From Oligoflexia bacterium (GTDB lineage Bacteria > Bdellovibrionota > Bacteriovoracia > Bacteriovoracales > Bacteriovoracaceae): a stretch of DNA of 38,001 nt. This document shows, piece by piece, positions 25,959 to 34,951 of this stretch; position 1 is the first letter of the stretch; every line of letters starts with the position of its first letter. A program made the position numbers and the translations under genes. The notes under the pieces are model-generated. The model saw nothing but the letters and a program-made list of their open reading frames with translations, was not told where the DNA came from and ran no database searches. The stretch is from NCBI GenBank assembly GCA_015231325.1, contig JADGBS010000013.1, forward strand, positions 1 through 38,001, given 5' to 3'.

Positions 25959-25990
25959 TTTTTTACTATTTCTTAAAAGGATTTTTCAAA

Positions 25991-26626
25991 ATGCAAACAA
26001 AAACTCAGACGAACGCTTCAGTAAATGCTTCATGCAAATTGGCCTATTTGTTATTGGTATCCGCCCTCTTTGTCAGCGCTTTATGTAGTTTTACCGCCAA
26101 TGCCCGTGATTTTTACATCGATCGCAGCGGTGATTTCACTAGTAATAAAGATGTAATAAAAAGTATTCTTCTCGACTATCCCAGTTATGGACAGAAACCT
26201 CAACACAAATATCACTTATCTGGTATCGACGAAATGAGGATAGTAAAAAAGGTAGATGAAAATCACTTTTATACTTGGACGTACGTTCATGATTCGAGAA
26301 CGTATAAATATTTTAACTACGTTACTATAAAAGAAGGCGAAGACGGCAAAATTGTTGTTAGAAGTACCTTTCCTAACAGCGACTCTGTTGCTACCCTGCA
26401 ACGCGAAACAGGTCTTCCCCATTTCGCATTCTTCGATTACACTAATGTGTCCTGGACCATCTCAGATAAAAAAGATGCACAAGGAAATGTTATAGGTACG
26501 CACGTTCGTTATGTCGGAAATTTTTCTGCCTCCGGTTTTGCTGCAACTCTTGGGGCCAGAATTATCAACAGCAATCTACAAAGTACTGCTACTGAAATGT
26601 TTGCAGTTTTAGGAGAACAGATCTAA
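25991..26626 (+). CDS. Exported protein with START/SRPBCC-like character
   Basis: A 211-residue protein with a signal peptide ending near ANA-RD (about 38-39), so it acts outside the cytoplasm. The mature part of about 170 residues has the length and βstrand-rich pattern of a START-like lipid- or small-ligand-binding fold, ending in a long C-terminal helix (LGARIINSNLQSTATEMFAVL). This assignment is by general pattern only. The ATG at 25991 is preferred over 25937 because AAAAGG precedes it and the earlier part is a repeat. The cobU GTG start follows its stop directly. Confidence 0.5.
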   Translation: MQTKTQTNASVNASCKLAYLLLVSALFVSALCSFTANARDFYIDRSGDFTSNKDVIKSILLDYPSYGQKPQHKYHLSGIDEMRIVKKVDENHFYTWTYVHDSRTYKYFNYVTIKEGEDGKIVVRSTFPNSDSVATLQRETGLPHFAFFDYTNVSWTISDKKDAQGNVIGTHVRYVGNFSASGFAATLGARIINSNLQSTATEMFAVLGEQI

Positions 26627-27199
26627 GTGGGAGTTATAACCTTCGTACTAGGAGGGGCGAGAAGTGGAAAAAGCTCTTTCGCCCTTAACCTCGCAAAAAA
26701 AGAAGAAGCTAAATTACTGACTGTGGCCGATATAATGCCACAGCAGCGCACTGTGGCATTTATCGCTACCTGCAATCCTTATGACGAGGAGATGGCAGAA
26801 CGTGTGCGAAAGCACCAACAAGAACGTCCTGCACACTGGAGAACCTATCAGGAGATCTCTTTGCTGTCGCCGCTATTGCAACAGATCAAAGACGAGGGCA
26901 TCTATCAAATAGTGATAATTGATTGTCTTACACTTTTTATTTCGAACTTAATGCTAGATAAAATGAGTGAACGAGAAATACAAGAAGAAACTGGAATATT
27001 TTTGGACATAATCAAACAAACCACTAGTCCCTCCATCCAAGCGTTCATAATATCTAATGAAGTGGGCCAAGGCATCGTGCCAGAAAATAAATTGGCCAGG
27101 GAATTTCGAGACGTTTCAGGAAGAATTAATCAGTTGGTGGCGGGATCATCAGACAAGTTTTTTTCCATGATTGCAGGGATCCCCCTACAAGTAAAATAG
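26627..27199 (+). CDS. cobU: CobU adenosylcobinamide kinase/guanylyltransferase
   Basis: CobU phosphorylates adenosylcobinamide and adds GMP, making the GDP-cobinamide substrate of CobS in coenzyme B12 assembly. The P-loop is GGARSGKS (9-16), the catalytic His is in VRKHQQERP (H63), and ISNEVGQGIVPENKLAREFRDVSGRINQ is the C-terminal signature. Length 190 is normal. The GTG start immediately follows the previous stop with AGGAG just upstream. cobS follows 33 bp later. No other cobalamin gene is visible, suggesting salvage of cobinamide rather than synthesis; a cobalamin riboswitch was not seen. Confidence 0.95.
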   Translation: MGVITFVLGGARSGKSSFALNLAKKEEAKLLTVADIMPQQRTVAFIATCNPYDEEMAERVRKHQQERPAHWRTYQEISLLSPLLQQIKDEGIYQIVIIDCLTLFISNLMLDKMSEREIQEETGIFLDIIKQTTSPSIQAFIISNEVGQGIVPENKLAREFRDVSGRINQLVAGSSDKFFSMIAGIPLQVK

Positions 27200-27216
27200 T
27201 CTGATTCACGAGAAAA

Positions 27217-27240
27217 ATGAGACTATGAGACTATGAGACT
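27217..27240 (+). repeat. Three tandem ATGAGACT units around the cobS start codon
   Basis: Each 8-bp unit carries an ATG, and because 8 is not a multiple of three, the three ATGs fall in three different frames. Only the third (27233) opens cobS. Loss or gain of units would move the start relative to the upstream sequence. Confidence 0.85.
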
Positions 27241-28090
27241 AATAAAGCAAGAAATTAAGATCCTATTTTTGGCCATCACCTTTCTCACCAGAATAAGAAT
27301 TCCTGATTTTCCATATGATCATTCGCTTTTACGACGCGTTTATCGCTATTTTCCATTAGTGGGAGCTTTAATCGGCGCGTGCGGAGGCCTAGTTTTTTTT
27401 ATCTCCACTGCACTACTTAAGCTCAACCTAGAACCCGCCCTTGTTCTATCACTAATGAGTATAACTATGCTCTGTGGCGGCCTCCATGAAGATGGCCTAG
27501 CAGACAGTTGCGACGCATTTTTCGGTGGAGGGGATAGGCCCGTACGCATATTAGAAATCATGAAGGATTCGCGTATTGGTAGCTTTGGCGCGTTAGCATT
27601 ATTTTTTTTCTTACTATTAAAACTGAGCGCACTAAAATCATTGGCACTGAAAATCAACATCGCGGGGGGGCAAGGGGTCGGGGAGGCAGGAACGACAATG
27701 GCATCGGCCACCGTATCGGTGGCAACCGCCGCGGTGATAACCGCCTTTATCATGGCCAACTCGTTAGCACGTTTTTTTGTGACCTTTTTTTTAATTCGTG
27801 GTCAATATGTTAACTCTCAGGTTCAAAGTAAATCCAGTACACTAGTTACTCAATTATCAAATTCCAGACAACTGCTTCAAGATTTGTTGGTTGCTTCCAT
27901 CCAGGTTGTTGTTTTGATTTTTATCGCTATCATTCCCCTTACTAAAATATTCACTATTTTAATAGTTTTGTTATTGGCATTTTTTTTGTTACAAAAATAC
28001 TACAAAAACAAAATTGGCGGGTACACTGGGGATGCGTTGGGAGCGGCAGAGCAAATTTTTGAGACGATCATTTATTTGGCATTATCATAA
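27233..28090 (+). CDS. cobS: CobS adenosylcobinamide-GDP ribazoletransferase
   Basis: CobS joins GDP-cobinamide to α-ribazole to finish adenosylcobalamin at the inner membrane. The family motifs LTRIRIP, LHEDGLADSCDAFFGG, KDSRIGSFGAL and GGYTGDALGAAEQ are present, with several membrane helices and a long hydrophobic C-terminal half. Length 285 is slightly above the usual ~250. It follows cobU by 33 bp; the start ATG is the third unit of an 8-bp tandem repeat and has only a weak ribosome site. Confidence 0.9.
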   Translation: MRLIKQEIKILFLAITFLTRIRIPDFPYDHSLLRRVYRYFPLVGALIGACGGLVFFISTALLKLNLEPALVLSLMSITMLCGGLHEDGLADSCDAFFGGGDRPVRILEIMKDSRIGSFGALALFFFLLLKLSALKSLALKINIAGGQGVGEAGTTMASATVSVATAAVITAFIMANSLARFFVTFFLIRGQYVNSQVQSKSSTLVTQLSNSRQLLQDLLVASIQVVVLIFIAIIPLTKIFTILIVLLLAFFLLQKYYKNKIGGYTGDALGAAEQIFETIIYLALS

Positions 28091-28096
28091 TACTCA

Positions 28097-28126
28097 ATCA
28101 GACATTATCAGACTTTATCAGAACGA
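28097..28126. repeat. Three 10-bp units between convergent cobS and the PBP gene
   Basis: ATCAGACATT, ATCAGACTTT and ATCAGAACGA form a tandem series that overlaps the end of the transpeptidase gene, including its stop. Confidence 0.65.
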
Positions 28127-29493
28127 ACAAGATTTCTGCCACCATGCTTTGAATTTCCATGGGCACTATTACCTGCAGTATTGTTGTTGCTATTACTGAA
28201 TCTATTGTAATAATAAAATTCTACTAATTTTCTGGCCAGCAGTGAAGATCTATTGCTGCTACCAGAATTAATGTTCATAATACTAATAGAAATTCCTTTT
28301 CCCAAACGTTGATCTTTAGGAGCAACGAACATTGTAAACCAGTCTCGTTTACCATATGGCTCACCGCCGGTGATAGTGCCACTTTTCCCGCCCATATCAA
28401 ATATGTCTTTAATCGATGGATCTAATTTGACAAAGCTTTTTTTGCCTGTGCCGATTTGTATAGTAGACTCCATCATTTGTTTTATACGACGTCCAACTTC
28501 CTCGGAAAAAACTCTTCGTTCTATGACAGCTGGTGCCCATACTTCTTTATTGGTATCAACTTCAAAAATTTTAGAAAGAATAATCGGCGTTTTCATAATT
28601 CCGTTGTTAGTTACAACAGAAGAAAGGATGGCCGCATGAATAGGATTGATAGTGCTAGTTTGATTGTATCCAGACGCCAGTTCCGCTAAAGACAGACGAT
28701 CCGTTGGAACAGAAAAACTAGATTTTTCAGTGAATAGATCGCTCATCACTCCCTGATTAAACCCCATACGTACGGCCATATCGTAGAGCTCATGCGGGGC
28801 AAGGTATTTTATTGCGGCCCTTCCGAATACAATATTATTAGAACTAGCAAATGCCTCATCTAATGTCTGGAAGCGCTCTCTGACACGACGAATTCTTTTC
28901 CTTTTATTTTTCTTTTTCCCTCCTCGTTCTGAGTACACATAGTTGCCTTTCATACTACTCATTATCGGAGTTGACTCTGCCAGCACCCTATTCTTTTGGA
29001 AGGCATGTGGCCGCCCTGAATAAGTGAATAACGTGTCATTACTAATCTCACTTTTTTCCAAAAGTGTCGCAGCAGTAATAATTTTTGCTAAACTAGCAGC
29101 AGGGTGAGTACTACTAAACACAATCGAATTATTAAAACGGGATTTTTTTCTCTCATATCCAGATATCGCCAAAATTTCCCCGGTAGCATTGTCAACCACT
29201 ACCACTGCACTATATTCAGCACTGTACTTCTTTAATAGACGGGCCAAATAATCGGTATACATTGGATCAATGGTATAACTAATTTTATATCTCTTTTTGT
29301 TTAGAAGAATACTGTCAGGCAATATACCCTGATCCATGATAACCTTAGAAAGTTCCATCCTCTCACTAGCAAAAGTATTCTTTAGTGAAGCTGTTGACAG
29401 GAGCCCTAGATCCTTTGGTATGCTGGCATCTGCACCGCCGATACCACCAAAAAGTATCACCAACAAAGACACAACGATACACGCAAGGTCCAT
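28108..29493 (-). CDS. Penicillin-binding transpeptidase
   Basis: A DD-transpeptidase that cross-links peptidoglycan in the periplasm. The catalytic motifs are S134-LAK137 (SxxK), S217-S-N219 (SxN) and K370-SGT (KTG-type). The N-terminus has a signal or anchor helix (residues 4-22), and the region before the catalytic domain is short, so it resembles class B-type or YbgF-independent small PBPs rather than full FtsI. A strongly basic insert (GGKKKNKRKRIRRVRER, about 190-206) lies just before SxN. The C-terminus is Asn/Ser/His-rich. GGAAAGG lies 9 bases upstream of ATG. Substrate class is not resolved. Confidence 0.85.
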   Translation of the reverse strand: MDLACIVVSLLVILFGGIGGADASIPKDLGLLSTASLKNTFASERMELSKVIMDQGILPDSILLNKKRYKISYTIDPMYTDYLARLLKKYSAEYSAVVVVDNATGEILAISGYERKKSRFNNSIVFSSTHPAASLAKIITAATLLEKSEISNDTLFTYSGRPHAFQKNRVLAESTPIMSSMKGNYVYSERGGKKKNKRKRIRRVRERFQTLDEAFASSNNIVFGRAAIKYLAPHELYDMAVRMGFNQGVMSDLFTEKSSFSVPTDRLSLAELASGYNQTSTINPIHAAILSSVVTNNGIMKTPIILSKIFEVDTNKEVWAPAVIERRVFSEEVGRRIKQMMESTIQIGTGKKSFVKLDPSIKDIFDMGGKSGTITGGEPYGKRDWFTMFVAPKDQRLGKGISISIMNINSGSSNRSSLLARKLVEFYYYNRFSNSNNNTAGNSAHGNSKHGGRNLVRSDKV

Positions 29494-30184
29494 GATATTG
29501 TACCTTTCCCTATTTCAAATTAAATAAAATCAATTCATGCGATAACGCCACAAGAAACATCGCAAAAAAAGAACCCATATCAAAATTCTATTATCTGATA
29601 ATTACCTTTGCAATAGCGAAAATTAGGTAAAACAAAAGTATATCCAGCGTAATAAAAAAATTAAAACTATAACCTAAAAGACCAACCACTTGAGTTGTCC
29701 TTACCCTCCTATTACATTTCGAAAGTGAGACTACAAAAATCCCACTCTCAAGCAGACCAAAAAATCATTGCCAAATATTAACGGCAAAAATTCACTATTA
29801 AATTTAATGATAAATTTTGTCAAAAACTACACAGGGAACAGCTTATAGGACAAAGCGCCAATTAACTATCTGAAAATACTAATCTTTTATCAAACAATTT
29901 CTTACAGATAACCCAATTAGATCATCCTATTAGGTCATCAAAAACTATAAAATCTGCCGCGCAGAATATAACGGCTGCATAAAATCAGTCAAGACCAAGA
30001 TAAAGATCAAGATTTGAACATACGGCCGATCAGACAACAAAATTAATGGAAAACATTCTACTACGATTACACCCAATATGTACACCCTTAACTTTTAGGA
30101 GCAAAAGGATTTAGATGTGTACAATCCAAAAAAATTGCAGTACAAGAAAATAGAATAGAGTGTAACCGAATAGTGTGAGATTAA
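29494..30184. other. 691-bp intergenic region with nothing recognised
   Basis: This AT-rich gap separates the divergent transpeptidase and epimerase genes. No ORF, RNA gene or convincing promoter pair was found. A 6-bp inverted repeat TTACCT/AGGTAA near 29602-29630 is too weak to call. Confidence 0.5.
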
Positions 30185-30841
30185 ATGAAGATTATTCAGA
30201 TAACTTCCTTACCGCTGCCCGAGGTAAAAGTCGTTCGTTTTGCCCGTTTCTGTGATGATCGCGGTTATTTTACCGAAACCTTTCGCAATAGTGATCTTTT
30301 ATCACACCCGGAATTGGCCAAAGATTTACAAGGTGTCCAATTTCTCCAAGTAAATGAAAGTTACTCCAAACCAAATGTGATCCGAGGACTACACTTTCAA
30401 GTAAATCCTCCCATGGGAAAATTAGTTCGCGTGCTTTTTGGAGAGATGTTTGATTTTGCTATGGACGTGCGTCCAGATTCTTCTAATTTTGGAAAAATTG
30501 TTGGTTACCATTTGGTCAATGGACTAGATAGTCAGAGCGCCAGAAAAGAAAACTTTAGTGAATGGATCTGGTTACCCCCTGGTTTTGCTCATGGAGTATG
30601 TTTCCTCAAAGAAAGTGCCATCGAATATTTTTGTACTTGCGAATACAATCCTGCTGGAGAATTGGGAATATCCCCACTGTCGCCAGACCTCGACTGGTCA
30701 TTGTGCAACTCTCAGATCAAAGATTACTTTCTGCAGATGACAACAAAAAGTACCGGTATGTGTATTATCTCGGATAAAGACAGAAACTCACCAACACTAA
30801 CCGAGCTATTTCCAAACAAGCACCTCAAAAAAAAGCTGTGA
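30185..30841 (+). CDS. rfbC: RmlC-type dTDP-4-dehydrorhamnose 3,5-epimerase
   Basis: RmlC epimerises dTDP-4-keto-6-deoxyglucose at two carbons in the rhamnose route. The cupin motifs are typical: VIRGLHFQ with H70 as catalytic base, KLVRVLFG, FAMDVRPDSSNFG and WLPPGFAHG, followed by EYFCTCEY and SPLSPDLDW. Length 218 is slightly long. No other rhamnose or O-antigen gene is nearby, so the pathway must be encoded elsewhere; related epimerases act on other sugars and cannot be excluded. Confidence 0.9.
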   Translation: MKIIQITSLPLPEVKVVRFARFCDDRGYFTETFRNSDLLSHPELAKDLQGVQFLQVNESYSKPNVIRGLHFQVNPPMGKLVRVLFGEMFDFAMDVRPDSSNFGKIVGYHLVNGLDSQSARKENFSEWIWLPPGFAHGVCFLKESAIEYFCTCEYNPAGELGISPLSPDLDWSLCNSQIKDYFLQMTTKSTGMCIISDKDRNSPTLTELFPNKHLKKKL

Positions 30842-31100
30842 CAGAATCTGTTGGCATCAAATCAAAAATTATTACTTGTCTTATTTTTCTGAATTGGTAG
30901 GCGCACATAGGCGCAAGTGGTTAATCAAATGGCACTATCCAAACACACTTCCGACCATAACCAAAGTATTTAAAATTTTTATCAAAAATAATAATCTTCA
31001 ATAACTTTAATTCATGTACAATCGCCGCCACCTGTCAGCTACGGATCTGATAAGTGATTATTAATTAAGCTTTTAAACAAGCTTTCAAAGGAGAAAGTAT
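30842..31100. other. Intergenic region with 10-bp direct repeat
   Basis: TAGGCGCACA (30898-30907) is followed directly by TAGGCGCAAG (30908-30917). AAAGGAG before 31101 is the ribosome site of the next gene. No promoter was convincing. Confidence 0.5.
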
Positions 31101-33218
31101 ATGGAAAAAGTCTTTCAAGGGAGACACAAACATGGACAGAGTACATGCGCTGCGCACTCCAGGTACTCAAGTTTTTCTTTACTTCTAAGATCAACAGTCC
31201 TCGGATCAGCACTGTCATTATCACTATTGGGGGCAACAATAGGATCAGCAGTGGCAGCAGAGTACAAAAGCAAAAGCTTTCACGATGATCTAGTACAACT
31301 AAAAAAAGCAATGATTTTCACCATTCCTGAGTCTAAATATAGAGACATGGATGCGCCCATGCTAGGAAAAGAAGAACTTCGTCAAGAAATAATCAGAGAA
31401 ATAGACACGGCACTGGTAACCAAAGTAGGAGCGGCCGAGCTAGCACGGTTACGAACACCAGGTAATGAAAGCGAATTATTACAAGCACGAAAAGCGACAA
31501 TGAAAGAGTTAGCGGTTACCAACAGATATTGGGTAGACAAAGACCAAGACCCAACTGTGGTTGAAAATGAAATTTGGCGTAGACAACAAAGTGGTGCTCA
31601 TCAGATAGTTCTCGATGCTCAGAGGGTAAATCCACGGAAAGGTGAAGTAATCGAGTACAATCTTACGGCCGCGGAAGTACCTTACGGAGGTAATTATTTC
31701 CCTGATAACTACGGTGGAATAACTCGCCGTTGGGCAGGAAGTCTCTGGGGTGCATTTGCAGATTACTACACTCTTTTTGAAGAAAGCTGGTCAAAACTCA
31801 GCAAGGAAACTTGGAGCAGTGTTCGAAACTTAGATAAACATGAAATGCATCAATTGAAGCTTTCTTGTTCTGAGCTTAACAATGCAAAAAGACAAATTAC
31901 ATCTATTGAGAGAGAGATCGATAGAGCAATGGAGGTATCGAACAATCTTCATGGGGCAGAAAAAACTGCTATCGAGCAACAAATTTATGTACAAGATAAA
32001 AAAGTGGAAGATCTGGCAGCACATTATCCCGCACTTTTTGACCTGATGCATATCCATACTAAATTGGATGAGGTGCTGGGAAAGACCGACTGTTATCAGT
32101 TGTTGCATTACGATGACGCAAAAGGACAAGCGATAGAAGTGATAAAGCAAAAACTACGCGATATGCCACAGAAAGAATTCGATGAATTATCGCCAACAGA
32201 AAAATACGACATTATGAACGGTTTCTATGATTTTCGTACCACTAATTTCGAGAAAGTGTATAAAGGTAAGAAAAGAAAAAATAGAAACGCTACGGAGGCA
32301 TTGCTCTCTAAACATCTACCATGGCTATCGAGCTTCAATTTTATTAGAGGTTGGGAAGGACGATGCAACGCCGACCGAGCTTGCGGAATAAGTAACCGTT
32401 TTGACGAACCGACACATAATGTTAGCATGCCTATTGAAGAACTAGGAAAGGTGTTAACGTTTATGCCATTAGACTCCAAAGCACTATTGATGGCCACATA
32501 TTTTAACGTTGAAAATGACAAATATGCACAATTAGGTGACCGCACTTACGACGTTGTAGGACACGATCCTAATCCTAACCCAGCAATTTTAGATATTCTC
32601 TTGCGCTCATTATTTATGAAATACAAAGTACCATTTGTATTCGATAATCATAATAACTATATGGTAAATAACGTAACTGCAATCGGATTCAAAAGAGTAG
32701 TAAAAAACATTTGGCCGATTCGTGAATTTGAGAAAAGAAAAATAATTGCGAAAATGGAAAAAACCTTGCAAGAGAAAAATCTTGTTGATTATAACGCTGC
32801 TGCAGGTGAATTGAGTTGGCAGAATCCTCGTTCATATTATGAGCGTGTCCGTAAGGCAACGAAAGTTATGCGTGTTGAAACCGAAATCAGAATACTTTCC
32901 GAACTAAAAATGGAATACGCTAATCGTCCAACTAAAGCGTTAATCGCCGCAGATAAAATTGGAACAAAACGAGAAAGCTATATCTATGATCTTTATCTTA
33001 CTGACGAAAACGAAATTGTAGAAGGCGAATTGCTACCTGTCCCCGGAAAAAACAATATGGATTTCTTGTGGTTTACCGCGGGTAAAGGAACTCAAGAATT
33101 TAAGGCCGATGGCGACCCATATTTGCAGTACAACATAATCAGTCAAATTGCCAAGCATTCCGCGCAAGCACACAGTGATACGATTATAGAGCGCTTGCAT
33201 AATCAGGAACGAGAATAA
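31101..33218 (+). CDS. Large exported protein, unknown function
   Basis: A 705-residue protein with an N-terminal hydrophobic segment (about 27-53, SLLLRSTVLGSALSLSLLGATIGSAVAA) and probable cleavage at AVA-AE, so it is secreted or periplasmic. The rest is mixed helical, with a coiled-coil-like stretch (about 255-310) and several Tyr/Trp-rich blocks. No protease, glycosidase or adhesin motif was recognised. The start has a strong AAAGGAG site. An intrinsic terminator lies ~110 bp downstream, inside the convergent gene, so it may be transcribed alone. Confidence 0.6.
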   Translation: MEKVFQGRHKHGQSTCAAHSRYSSFSLLLRSTVLGSALSLSLLGATIGSAVAAEYKSKSFHDDLVQLKKAMIFTIPESKYRDMDAPMLGKEELRQEIIREIDTALVTKVGAAELARLRTPGNESELLQARKATMKELAVTNRYWVDKDQDPTVVENEIWRRQQSGAHQIVLDAQRVNPRKGEVIEYNLTAAEVPYGGNYFPDNYGGITRRWAGSLWGAFADYYTLFEESWSKLSKETWSSVRNLDKHEMHQLKLSCSELNNAKRQITSIEREIDRAMEVSNNLHGAEKTAIEQQIYVQDKKVEDLAAHYPALFDLMHIHTKLDEVLGKTDCYQLLHYDDAKGQAIEVIKQKLRDMPQKEFDELSPTEKYDIMNGFYDFRTTNFEKVYKGKKRKNRNATEALLSKHLPWLSSFNFIRGWEGRCNADRACGISNRFDEPTHNVSMPIEELGKVLTFMPLDSKALLMATYFNVENDKYAQLGDRTYDVVGHDPNPNPAILDILLRSLFMKYKVPFVFDNHNNYMVNNVTAIGFKRVVKNIWPIREFEKRKIIAKMEKTLQEKNLVDYNAAAGELSWQNPRSYYERVRKATKVMRVETEIRILSELKMEYANRPTKALIAADKIGTKRESYIYDLYLTDENEIVEGELLPVPGKNNMDFLWFTAGKGTQEFKADGDPYLQYNIISQIAKHSAQAHSDTIIERLHNQERE

Positions 33219-33272
33219 TAACAAGGAACAATCATTAAGAGGAACGAAAGCGAAAGCTCCAGCAATATTTAG

Positions 33273-34013
33273 CTACACAAATACCTGATAGTTAACACCA
33301 CTAGGAGTTATTGCCTTAAGCAAAAATCTGGCCTCATCATTTTCTTTCAATGAGGCCAGTTTTTTTGCTATCAGCAGGTCACTTGCACTATTTGGCGACA
33401 TGATATACCTGATAATGTCTTCGTTTTCGCAGTACGCAAGGAGCTCCAACGACGGATGAACATGTCCCAATTCAATAACTTCTTCTTTTAAACCAATCTT
33501 TTTAATCCCAAAAAGAACTTTCTTTAAAGCTCTAACCAATTTATCAATATTGGAAACACTAAATAAATCACCGTGGACTAATTCAGAATAAAATAATTGT
33601 CCAGTAGAGATCGTCTTGACCCTAAATTGGGCAACTTCATGTGGTGCACAATCTAAAGTTGCTGCTGACAATAAGGCGTCATCGTAATATCTATTTGCAA
33701 CAATATCTTGTACCGCACCTGATCTATTTATTAAAAAAAAAGTTTCTCGATAAGCATCGTAACCAATAAAACTGTTCTTGTTTTTGCTGTACAAAATATG
33801 CTGTAAATACATGCTGTAGTTTTTAATCCACGTAAAAACAGTTTGCTTATCAAAAATCTTCTTAGTATCCGTGCCAAACTCTTGGCAATAACGATTAATG
33901 TATCGGTAACTACGTTGCAATAATTTTTTGGGCGGAATGCTTTGCGGCCAATTTATTTTTTTTGTAGGAAGTGATTTAATCACAAATGACCATGGCATAT
34001 AAATGTCAATCAT
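33273..34013 (-). CDS. Unknown protein encoded after a lipoprotein
   Basis: A 247-residue cytoplasmic protein if started at 34013. No recognised domain. It is helical and rich in Lys/Leu, with a central CAPHEVAQF segment. The ORF-track start at 34115 would overlap the lipoprotein gene; two in-frame ATGs lie just after that gene's stop (34013 and 33998), inside a 15-bp tandem duplication encoding IDIYM twice. Neither has a ribosome site. The final ~30 codons include a strong bidirectional terminator hairpin. It probably belongs with the upstream lipoprotein in one transcript. Confidence 0.5.
   Translation of the reverse strand: MIDIYMPWSFVIKSLPTKKINWPQSIPPKKLLQRSYRYINRYCQEFGTDTKKIFDKQTVFTWIKNYSMYLQHILYSKNKNSFIGYDAYRETFFLINRSGAVQDIVANRYYDDALLSAATLDCAPHEVAQFRVKTISTGQLFYSELVHGDLFSVSNIDKLVRALKKVLFGIKKIGLKEEVIELGHVHPSLELLAYCENEDIIRYIMSPNSASDLLIAKKLASLKENDEARFLLKAITPSGVNYQVFV
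33328..33366 (+). terminator. Strong intrinsic terminator inside the end of a convergent gene
   Basis: CTGGCCTCAT and ATGAGGCCAG form a perfect 10-bp stem with a 12-nt loop, followed by TTTTTTT on the plus strand: a textbook terminator for the exported-protein gene at 31101-33218. On the minus strand the stem is followed by ATTTTTG, so it may work both ways. It encodes part of the C-terminus (ASLKENDEA) of the minus-strand gene, about 55 bp before that gene's stop. Confidence 0.85.
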
Positions 34014-34020
34014 ATAAATA

Positions 34021-34884
34021 TCAATCGTAGATTTTAAAAAGATTGTACATATTCGTACTGTTATCGATAGGAAAATCGTAGTTTTCGCAACCAGTGTAGC
34101 TGAGAATTTCCTCATCGCTCACAACTACCTTTGTTTCAGCTTCGATGAAATCTGAATAAAGCGTCTTATCTTTAGTACTATAAAAAGCAATATCAAAGTA
34201 GTATTCACCAACCATACTTATCCCCGTGTTAAACTCTGGTAAAATCATCCCTCCGCTCTTTGAAAACTGACCCTCGTCAAAGGCACCACCATAGGCAGAA
34301 AAAAGGACAATTTTATCAATAGCGGGTGCAGTATTCTTTAGCACATCTGTTCCCGCAATAGATTTATTGTGTCCACTGCGTGAACAGGGAAACAGTGCAT
34401 TCTTAAAAGTTGGGTAAGCACCATCGTAGGAAATACGCACAACGATTTTGTTGTACAAATAGAATAATAAAAAGTTCTGATAAGCTTGGCGCTCAAAATG
34501 GAACAGAGTATGTCCTAGAATTGAAGTACCACTTCCAGGTACATATTTGCGTACTCTCACTAGAAAAGAATCTATCGGATATTTTTGATTAATAGTTTCA
34601 ATTGCAGAACCACTAATAGGAATGTAATTGATACTAACCGTTATATCACGAGTAACCTTCGCCTTGGTAGTTATTCCTAGTTCCCAACGATTTTCTCGAA
34701 CGTTACCAATTCCAAAATGTACATTACTCAAAACCAAACGATTATCAGCAGTGTCTAATTTCATATTTTGGGAACAAGAAATCAGTATGAAGCATAATGA
34801 AAAAATTAGCAGTTTTAAATAATTTACAGAAATACATCTATGCTTTTGCTTTTGATTGTAATTACGACTAATTGAGTTAACCAT
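34021..34884 (-). CDS. Lipoprotein, unknown function
   Basis: A 287-residue protein with an N-terminal membrane segment and a lipobox (LISC, lipidated C37), so it is anchored in a membrane facing the periplasm. The mature domain is β-rich with no recognised motif. AAAGGAGG 8 bases before ATG makes the start secure. It lies between the U32 gene and an unknown gene in one direction, likely an operon. Confidence 0.65.
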   Translation of the reverse strand: MVNSISRNYNQKQKHRCISVNYLKLLIFSLCFILISCSQNMKLDTADNRLVLSNVHFGIGNVRENRWELGITTKAKVTRDITVSINYIPISGSAIETINQKYPIDSFLVRVRKYVPGSGTSILGHTLFHFERQAYQNFLLFYLYNKIVVRISYDGAYPTFKNALFPCSRSGHNKSIAGTDVLKNTAPAIDKIVLFSAYGGAFDEGQFSKSGGMILPEFNTGISMVGEYYFDIAFYSTKDKTLYSDFIEAETKVVVSDEEILSYTGCENYDFPIDNSTNMYNLFKIYD

Positions 34885-34951
34885 ACCGTTGGCCTCCTTT
34901 AGTCATATTTTCGGAATAATGCAAAATTTATTTAGCTTTCTATTGAGCTTT

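Noticed and set aside
26600-27240. Cobalamin riboswitch near cobU and cobS
   Set aside because: The intergenic gaps here are too short and no B12-box-like sequence was seen in the leader.
29494-30184. Hidden small RNA or gene in the long gap
   Set aside because: Only weak inverted repeats and no T-tract-linked hairpin or ORF was found.
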